A DNA stretch of 64,000 nucleotides from Owenia fusiformis (taxonomy: Eukaryota; Annelida; Polychaeta; Sabellida; Oweniidae), in assembly GCA_903813345.2 (NCBI GenBank), contig CAIIXF020000001.1:2232001-2296000 (forward strand), read 5' to 3'. Of this stretch, positions 55,976 to 64,000 are shown one piece after another (positions within the stretch are counted from its first letter, which is position 1; each line of letters starts with the position of its first letter). Made by a program: the position numbers and the translations under genes. Below the pieces are notes generated by a model. That model was not told the origin of the DNA. It saw only the letters and a list, made by a program, of their open reading frames with translations, and searched no databases.

Positions 55976-57018
55976 TTTTACATCGAGCATGAAGGCTACA
56001 AGGAATAGTTAATATGGCTTGTGATATTCACGGGAGTAAGTCCCCTTTCTTTCATATTCTCTACATTTGATAAGACTCCCGACTTCCCATATTTCTAGAA
56101 ATTTCTGCGCCTGCATAAAAAAACTATGGTTGTTTTTATCCCTATTTCTCACCCATTAATCCAATAGAGACTAGAATGTTAAATAAAGCGAATATAAAGC
56201 GTTTATTAACCTTTATTTAAAATGCTTCTGAGATGAGAATGGTATTCCCCGTGTTATACTTAAAAGTGATTGCATCATGAACATGGCGTTTGATGGATTG
56301 TTTATTTACTTGAACAATGATGCCGAGAGCCAATAGATAAAATTGACATCTGTTGAGCACTGACTAGGGTGTTTTACTGGGTCTAGAAAGAAGATCTTCA
56401 GGGAAAATAATTATTTCGTTTCATTTCAGTAATTGAGTTTAGATACAGCACAATAGAAGTGCGAACGTTAATTTAATTATCTCCACGTTCGCATTTTGTA
56501 ACTAGCCAGTTTTCCCCAAACTACCATGCACGGGAGTTCGAGTTTTCCCTTTTCTATAGACGTCCATTAAACTAATCTACATTTGTTAGTGTGTAGTTCG
56601 TTGTTCCGTGAATATTATTCAAACCTCCCATGCATTTAAGCATAGAGTAAAGAGTATATAAAGCAAAAAACTGTGAAAAAATAAAATCAAAGCTTTCCTA
56701 ATAAATACTTAGTCTTTACATTACACTCCCTTCCTGTTTGGTTTGGCAACCAAACGTCTTCATTTGATATGTTAAACCCATTGTGGGATCCACAGCCTTT
56801 ACTATCCTTTTGGAATAGTTCTCAAAAGCGTTAGGTAAAGAGGGACTCTGATAAATTAGAATGTGTTAAACCCTGTTAAATAATGCCTAACATGATAATC
56901 GATCCAGAAGGAGACTTCCCGTTGTCCACTTATGAAGAGGGGTGTACTACAAGTAAGTGTTCGGATTGAAAATTATAACTAAAGTACACTGACTTATGAA
57001 GAGGAAATGGTTAGGATG

Positions 57019-58023
57019 CAGTGGCGAATCCAGAAACAAAGTAACAAGGAGGGGGCAAATTTTGAGTCTAGAAAAAAACTTAGGCCCCTAAAACCAAAAA
57101 TTGGGCCTAAATTTTTAAACTCAAAGGCCCATATTGTAATAAAATTGGCTCTTAAAAGGCTCTTATTTTTAGGCCCTACAAAATTTTTGGGCCCAAATTT
57201 TTTTAAAGCCCTTAATGTTTTTCTTGGCTCACAAAAGGGGGGGGGGCATGGCGTCAGTGGGATGTGCATGTGTTATGCTATGGATAAACTATAAGTGCTG
57301 GGTTTTAGGTGAATGAACAGCCGAGGGGATTGGTTCAAGGCTATTAGTTCTCCTAAGACCCAGTTACTAATGGTTTATGGTTTATAAAAGGTAAATGGCC
57401 CTTCCAATTTTAGTGAAATTTGATTTCTTTTGTATTGACTATTCAACTATTGAATGAGTGACAATTCTTTATACAGTTTTAACAAACTGGAACTAGTGTG
57501 TTCTTTTTTTAAAGAATTGATACTTGGCAAGCTAACCAAAACAAGTTTGGCACAAAAGAGGATTGACTGTCTCATGGAGTGCACTAAAGCTGAACTGATT
57601 ACATCCTATTCAGCCAGGGGGCTGTGATCGCTGTGAGACTATAGTAAATGCTGAAATGCTGTTTACAAACTAGAAATATGTTGTTCTTTTAATCTCTGCT
57701 TTCAATGCCATTCGATAGTCAATACCCACTTGGCACTGGCCGATCTGGGTGGGGGCTGGGGGCTCTTGGGTGGGCCCAGAAAAAAAATTGGTCTCATAAG
57801 AATTTGGGCCAAAAAAGACCTTAAGGTCCCAAAAAGTGGCCTTTTTGGTTATCACTGGGCCTTTTAAGACCTTATATTTTAATTTCAGGCCTGATTTTGA
57901 AGAAAATGGGCCTCAATATTTGGGCCCACTTTTAGGTTTTAGGGGCCAAAAAAATTTCGTCCCAAGCGCGAGTTTTTTTTGAAATTTGCCCCCCCCCCTT
58001 GTTGGTTCCCAGATCCGCCCCTG
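57019..58023. mobile_element. 1.0-kb inverted-repeat element with hAT-like ends
   Basis: CAGTGGCGAATCCAGAAACA at the left and, inverted at the right, CAGGGGCGGATCTGGGAACC; both are followed by G-rich then GGCAAATTT and a block of GGCCC/TTTAGGCCC words. The CAGNGGCGGATCCAG tip is common among hAT-type elements. The flanking octamers (TTAGGATG, TTTGGGGA) match at only five of eight positions, so a target duplication is not secure. Confidence 0.6.
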
Positions 58024-58450
58024 TTTGGGGATCAACAATTACTGAGTTCGATAAGATATACCTGTTTAAAGATTAAGTTTACATTTTATAATATATACTC
58101 ATAGAAATATCTAATTTCTAAATTTGGTTCTGCATTATTCCCGTATTCAAGCGTTATATTTTCCTGATAAAATTCCGAACGTCCTCGTGTCGCAAAGTTT
58201 GATACGTTCAAGATTCTGGTGCAAGATATAGGAAAAATAATTTTTAGAGGTTAGGAATCATTTCCCATTCTTTTTGTCGATTTCATGCACTAATCATCGA
58301 TAAGGGATACGAATATAGGAGGCTTGACAACTGCGTGTAAGGTAGGTGTTTCCATACGGTTTGTTAGATTTAGGTCGGTAGAAGTTTCTTTTGAATTTTG
58401 AAATTATTTTCTTTGAAAAATATTTTCATTTTTTTGAATTTGTCAAACAC

Positions 58451-59066
58451 TAGCCTAGCGTTACTTCCTGCGAAAGCTATTTGGATTTTGATATAATAGC
58501 TTTCCCACGGAGCATTTGGACAGCTCAATGATCGTGACCTTTGAAATCGAATTAAGTCGATCCGCGGCTTACTTTTGGTCTCTAACTGTGTCTTACATCA
58601 GTATCATCAATCCATGTAAGTATTGGAGCGCTGGAGTACTTCTTTTTCGATCAAGACTTGTAATTGTTAGTCGATGGAATCGTTTTACTGCCAAATTCCA
58701 ATATGGCGGTTTCTGCTCGGACATTTTCGTAAATCTCCGGAGGTTGTCCGAACCTAACTAATTCTCAAAATTCATTTCGTTCGTTGCGTATCTCGCACCT
58801 AGCAAACCGCCATATTGGAAATAGGTCTGTAAAACTTTAACTCGATGAAAAATTTACAAGTCTTGATCGAAAAAGAAGTACTCCAGCGCTCCAATACTTA
58901 CACGGATTGATGATACTGATGTAAGACACAATTAGAGACCAAAAGTAAGCCGCGGATCGACTTAATTCAATTTCAAAGGTCACTATTGATCAGCTGTTCA
59001 CTTCTCCGTTTGAGAGCCATAAGTTTCAAAATCTAACATGGCTCTCGAAGTGAGTAAGCCTAGCGG
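58451..59066. mobile_element. Foldback element, arms about 265 bp
   Basis: Left arm about 58451-58716 and right arm about 58800-59066 are inverted copies around an 80-bp loop. Matching blocks include AAGTCGATCCGCGGCTTACT, GGAGCGCTGGAGTACTTCTT and CCAATATGGCGGTTT. Similarity falls toward the outer ends. The 81-codon open frame in the left arm has no recognisable product. Confidence 0.85.
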
Positions 59067-59167
59067 CATTATAGCGCATTAAAGGATACAAACAAACAAA
59101 CACTGGAGTAAGTCAAACCCCTCTCTATTGTACCCTAATATAGGGAGAGGGGATGGGGTGACTTACC

Positions 59168-59690
59168 TAAGTTCTTCGCCATCTAAAATGTCACTCGACT
59201 TTTTTGTGATTATGAGTCAAAGAAAGCATTCTTGAGTTTCAAATTGACTTCTGTGGTAGCTTGAAACCATCTTCTAATTTATTCCACTTACCTTTTATTG
59301 TTTCTCCAAATATATTCTTTGAAAATCGGATTTTAAGGGTGTTAATCAGGGTAATTCTGTTCCATTTTATCAAAAATCTTGTTGGTATCTAGAATCGAGC
59401 AATTGTGATCTTGTTGTTACCTAGGAACGAGCAACCGTGATGTCACGTCACACTCATGTTAATTCTGGAATCACATGGCAGCCATTTTGGAAATTTCAAA
59501 AAAGTTCCCAATTAAAAAGGCTAAATGCTGTTTACAAATTGGAAACTATGGCAGAATCAACAAAGGGTTTGTGAAATAATTAGGATATGGTTTCAAAATT
59601 ATGCACATGACAATATATGACTACTTAATGCAGGTAGGGACTTTTAATTGCCAAAAAGTCGAGTGACATTTTAGCTGGCGAAGAACTTAG
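59168..59690. mobile_element. Tc1/mariner-like MITE with 36-bp inverted ends
   Basis: TAAGTTCTTCGCCATCTAAA at the left is matched inverted at the right (TTTTAGCTGGCGAAGAACTTA), continuing through GTCACTCGACTTTTT. The TA at each tip would be the target dinucleotide. About 520 bp, non-coding. It abuts a LINE reverse-transcriptase fragment on its right. Confidence 0.7.
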
Positions 59691-59705
59691 TCTTTATCCA
59701 ACAGA

Positions 59706-59814
59706 CAGACTGATAAACTGGTCAGGTGGGCATCAACATGGCAAATGAAATTCCATCCATCAAAATGCTATGTGCTAAATAATCACAATATAAATGTTGT
59801 TTCCGGTAGTCTGT
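59706..59814 (+). pseudogene. Non-LTR retrotransposon reverse-transcriptase fragment
   Basis: Translates to DKLVRWASTWQMKFHPSKCY, the well-known stretch just after the YADD palm motif in Jockey/CR1-type reverse transcriptases. It ends in a stop at 59812-59814. It is unrelated in detail to the intact LINE at 6.5 kb, which has [20 protein letters not shown] here. Confidence 0.75.
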
Positions 59815-60314
59815 AAAACATGTATCGAAACGGAATCATAATTATTTATTACACAAAGATCGATTCCAAAGCCGTTCCCTCATACTAATCACTTTTCTCA
59901 TTTTAAAACAATAACTTTTCCAAATAACTTCCCTTCTTAACGACACTGCTTCCCTTTCAACTGAATCTTCGTGTAACAAATACTTATGATTTCGTTTTGA
60001 TATAGTTTTGCATCTAGACTCAGATTAACCCGGAAGTGACCTTGGTATGGAAAAATGAAAAAAATTTAAAATTCAAGCGGCATGCTTATATTTCTTCAAT
60101 TACCAAGCATTTTACGTGCCTAAGGTAAGATTAGATACTTTATAGTTGAAGCAAAGAAATTTATTTATCATTTATGTGAATTTGGTTGGGTAGACAGGCC
60201 AGGAAAGCATTTCCCGCAATATAGATGCACCTAGTGTGTATGACCCTTGTATGCAAGAAAAAATAATGATCCAAATCAGAAAAAATAACAACAAATAACA
60301 TCATACGAGGGTCA

Positions 60315-60431
60315 GATTTATATGACTATTTACGCTGGACTACACATATTAAAACTATTGTATCCAAAGCCAATAAGGTGCTTGGATTTCTCACTCGCAA
60401 CCTCCATCAATTAGCAATGGACAACAAATAG
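60315..60431 (+). pseudogene. Second fragment of the same reverse transcriptase
   Basis: Reads LRWTTHIKTIVSKANKVLGF followed by LTRNLHQ and a stop. This block normally lies about 40 residues after the WASTWQMKF block, so about 500 bp (59815-60314) is probably an insertion or rearranged DNA between the two. Confidence 0.75.
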
Positions 60432-60799
60432 ATGGCGCGTTTTCGCGGGAAATTTTATTCACTAAAAAATTGACCCGCTTTTATATGCAATTTTGATCTC
60501 TCATGTTAAAAGTTAATTTGCTGTTACTTTCAAATTAATGTATATTTATGAAACCAAATATGCTATTGAGAACTTCTTCATACGATGTCTGTTGCATTTG
60601 CACTTATTAGACACATTTTAAAAGATTGTTATTGTCACATGATTAGTTTGTTGTTGTTCTCCCGATGGAGGATGGAGATCAATGTGGATAGGTTGGTATG
60701 ATTATTTGACAATTGCCACTGCTATAATTCATTAATAATTACAGGTGCCCCAATCTATTATCATCAGATAATCACTTTGACTTCTTGCAGTCTCATCTC

Positions 60800-61435
60800 T
60801 CTTGATGCCCCATACTGTACTGTAAGTTTATCATTGATGACCCATACTATTGATCACTTGATGCCCCATACTATTGATCATTTGATATACCATACTATTG
60901 ACCACTTGATTTCTCACATTATTGATCACTTGATGACAGATGTCCCACACTGTTGATACCTTGATATCCCATACTATTGATCACTTGATGTCCCATGCTG
61001 TTGATCACTTGATGTCCCATATTATTGATCACACTGTTAATTACTTCCTATACTGTTGATCACTTGATGTTCCATATTTTGATCAGTTACTGCCCCATAT
61101 TGTTTATTACTTACTGCCCATCACTTACTGCCCAATATTTATGATCAATTGATGTCCCATACTATTTAACACTTACTACCCCATGCCATTGATCACTTAA
61201 TTTGCCACACTGTTAATTACTTGATTCCCAAACTTATTATTTATTATTGATCATCCTGGACTGTTAATTACTTGATATCCAGTACTGTTGATCACTTAAT
61301 GTCCCATACTGTTCAGATCACTTGATGTCCCATACCATTGATCACTTGTTGCCCCATACTATTGGTTAGTTGATGTCCCATACCACTGATCACTTGATGT
61401 CTCATACCATTGATTTCTTGATGTAGCATGCTTGT
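60800..61435. repeat. ~24-bp minisatellite (GATCACTTGATGTCCCATACT)
   Basis: About 25 imperfect tandem repeats of TTGATCACTTGATGTCCCAT with frequent substitutions and small indels. The minus-strand open frame with repeated GMGHQ words is its translation, not a gene. Confidence 0.9.
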
Positions 61436-63084
61436 TTTACTTCCGCCAACAGTAACACTAGGTTGTATCATCCTTCTAAGTTCATACAACTTACTCGAGT
61501 CTCTAGCCAAGTAATTCCATCTGGAACACCATGAACTATTGTAAAATTTCTAGCCGGGATTAAATAAATTTAAGTAATATTCTTAAAACTGTCATGTTAA
61601 TTAATATTTCATGAATTGAAATGGTAATGGATTGTCTTGATTGATGAGATATTGAAGTTTTCATTTAAAATAGAATTTGTCCTATTTTAAGCTTACATAT
61701 AGATGGCAGCTTAGTCAACAGGCAAATGGTGGAAATCAGATCTGTAAAAAACAAGGTCAATTTGACATACTAGTACTCTTGAAAATTTGACTAGACTATT
61801 TTTAAAAACTACCAAAATGATGATTATGATGAAAATGAAGGGAAGTTTTCAGAATGTTTCCTTTCATGAATATATATAATATATTACAGGGACCTCAAAA
61901 ATAGAACCACCAAAACTTTAATAATTTCTTTGATATCTGTGTAATCAACATATTATTTTAAAGTACAAAAACATAGCTCTATGTATGATAAATGTAACAT
62001 ACGAGCGTATAGTCGTTTCACAAATTTTTAGCCTACTTTCACAAGGCAATATTCTCAACATTAAGTAACTTCCCAAAATGCAACTTTTCACCTTGTAGAA
62101 TTATCCGGGAAATTTCAAATAATCGATTCTGAAAATTCCATATCCAATAATTGGAAAGGTCTTAATCTGTAATTTCAAATGTAGCATTTTTTGTAGCAAA
62201 TTCTCCTATTTATACAAAATATAAAAATAAACCTAAATTGAATTTTTTATTCATTAAAATCATAGAAACATATTTACATAATAATGATAAAGACAGAAGC
62301 AATAATATCCTTCTTTTTTCTCAATGTTACATTAAACACTAACATACAAGATACCAGTGCATTAAATCACCCCACAATTCTTTTCACACATAGCAACAGA
62401 ATTGAAAATCCTGTATTGGAAATGATTTCCTCCCTCTTAATCATCCTGATATTACCTAACTAATGACAAAATGAATAGCAAACAAAGCTAATGAGTACCA
62501 TATTGTTCACTCTGTGTCTTGTTTTGTGTTTCCAACAATACGTGTATAGTATTAACTAGCTAGAGTGTTTTCATTCAAAGTATATAGTACATGACTGTCA
62601 ATGAGACATCAATAATTCTGAATTGTTAATTCAAAGAGGTGTTACATTACATGGAATTATAGTGGGGGATTCTTCTCATTGTTCACCTGTACAGGTTATC
62701 AATGTGGCTATTAAAAGAGTAACTAACTGTAACATTGAATATAAATGTTGGCTCATATTACCACTATAATGAAATTTTGGTATGTTGCAGTTTATTAGAT
62801 GCCTACATAGTCAAGCCTTTGGCTAAAATACAACACAACAATTTGAATGTGGACAAGGTTAAACATCAACATCCGCCTGTGAGACATTTGGCAGTTAAAC
62901 AAGTAATTTCAACAAATATCAGTACCTCAGACAGACATTCATATATATACAAAGTGGATACAGCTGGTTATTTCTAGTCTGTGACATCAGACGGAATCTC
63001 AATGACATCACGACACAATCCGAGCAGGAATAAATTATAAGGATGATTCTTATATAAAACTGTCAGTACATATGAGCAGTTAAC
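61436..63084. other. Sequence upstream of RAB23
   Basis: AT-rich with no recognised gene, RNA or bounded element. The RAB23 promoter or a non-coding first exon may be here, but nothing in the sequence decides this. Confidence 0.25.
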
Positions 63085-63239
63085 ATGAGAGAGGAAGATA
63101 TTGAAACTGCCATCAAGGTGGTTGTTGTCGGAAATGGAGCAGTGGGGAAGTCAAGTATGATACAGAGATACTGTAAGGGAATATTTACAAAGGACTACAA
63201 AAAAACCATTGGAGTAGACTTCCTTGAAAGACAAATCGA
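63085..63239 (+). CDS. RAB23: Ras-related protein Rab-23, first coding exon
   Basis: Small GTPase; in vertebrates it acts in membrane traffic to cilia and restrains Hedgehog signalling. The exon encodes 51 residues and two bases of the next codon before GTAAGT. The P-loop GNGAVGKS (residues 16-23) is followed by MIQRYCKGIFTKDYKKTIGV and DFLERQ, which includes the switch I threonine and is nearly identical to vertebrate Rab23 and unlike other Rabs. The start fits the family's usual N-terminus (MxEEDxExAIK). The rest of the gene lies beyond the right edge. Confidence 0.95.
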
Positions 63240-64000
63240 GTAAGTATATGCATATTTCATTATTTTTTTATGTGTCACAATTTGCAAACAGTTGTTTTTA
63301 TCTCAATGAGCATGTGAAAATACAATATGGGGTTATGAATCGTGATATATCTTGATTAGAAATTCTTAGGAATGTCTGCCTGAATACTCCTGGGCAATAT
63401 ATAATTAATACTTAGGCTGGGTCACTTTGACCCTCAACATGCGATTGCAGAGAAATTAGTTAAATGATTTTCTAGATATTTTCATAATATGATATGATTT
63501 AAGATATGATTTCAAAGTATACTTTCAAGAGAATATGTTATCCCAGTAGGCCACAGTCCCTTAGGAAAGTATTCAAAGTACCCCCCACCCAACCCCAATA
63601 GAGCTACCCCCCCCCCCCATTCATACTCCTATTTGTACTAAAAATGTATAACCACCCCATATGTATAACCACCCCATACCATTATTCAATTATGCCTATT
63701 AGGATAGATAAAAAGCATATTATACAAGTGTGCTTTCAATGCATCCAACAGAATGGTACAGACATAGGTTCCCATTGTTGAGCCTGAAGGACCATCAATG
63801 CATCCAACAGAATGGTACAGACATAGGTTCCCATTGTTGAGCCTGAAGAACCATTTATCATTTATTTCATGACCCACACATCTTGTAATGGTTATAGATA
63901 AAACATCTATTAATCCTGCTATAATTGATAGAATCACTATCAGCACTAGTAATTTTAGATACCTATTGCAGGTATTTCTGATGAGTTTTTTCTATATACA
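63240..64000 (+). other. RAB23 intron 1 (partial) with a 59-bp tandem duplication
   Basis: A 59-bp unit starting TCAATGCATCCAACAGAATG is present twice head to tail at 63736-63794 and 63795-63853, nearly identical. A poly-C tract lies near 63607-63619 and a short duplicated CCACCCCATATGTATAA just after it. No exon is seen. Confidence 0.7.

Noticed and set aside
57019-58023. Secure 8-bp hAT target duplication
   Set aside because: The flanking octamers match at only five of eight positions.
58516-58761. 81-codon plus-strand frame
   Set aside because: Lies in the left arm and loop of a foldback repeat; no domain.
61313-61510. Minus-strand frame with repeated GMGHQ words
   Set aside because: Translation of the GATCACTTGATGTCCCAT minisatellite.

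Overview
The window is animal nuclear DNA: intron-rich genes with GT-AG junctions, AT-rich introns and many non-autonomous transposons. Gene content (RNF217-like, prolyl oligopeptidase, glutamate-cysteine ligase, an antistasin/WAP inhibitor, RAB23) and a CR1/Jockey-type LINE point to a non-vertebrate, probably marine bilaterian. I cannot fix the phylum from sequence alone.

Layout. 1-3218 (minus): 5' part of an RBR ubiquitin ligase of the RNF217 type, leaving the window on the left. 3219-3818: short head-to-head promoter region. 3819-22765 (plus): complete prolyl endopeptidase gene (PREP), 18 coding exons, 711 codons; intron 2 holds an open-ORF LINE and intron 14 holds a remarkable array. 22766-28061: PREP 3' region and repeats. 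28062-55007 (minus): complete glutamate-cysteine ligase catalytic subunit gene (GCLC), 14 coding exons, 673 codons, introns stuffed with transposons. 41300-44149 (plus): a seven-exon secreted antistasin/WAP protein gene nested inside GCLC intron 4. 55008-63084: intergenic, rich in foldback elements and a minisatellite. 63085 onward (plus): first coding exon of RAB23.

The outstanding feature is at 16534-21057. The 3' end of PREP intron 14 plus the first 54 nt of the exon that encodes the catalytic serine motif has been duplicated in tandem 52 times with an exact 87-bp period and no net indel, ahead of the one complete exon. Every copy has a splice acceptor, a branchpoint-like sequence, the GGSNGG serine motif and a potential donor. 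If each 54-nt piece were used as a mini-exon the reading frame would stay open; if one is used without its donor, a stop follows 19 codons in. Most sequence variation inside the exon parts is synonymous.

A second notable object is a 4.97-kb element (29739-34712) with near-identical 542-bp terminal inverted repeats that makes up almost all of GCLC intron 10 and carries a decayed gene of an uncharacterised mobile-element family. Several small elements can be bounded to the base by inverted ends plus 9-bp or TTAA direct repeats.

The complete genes are housekeeping enzymes with no shared pathway that I can see. RNF217, PREP, GCLC and RAB23 homologues all lie on human chromosome 6, so the window probably samples an ancient animal linkage group.
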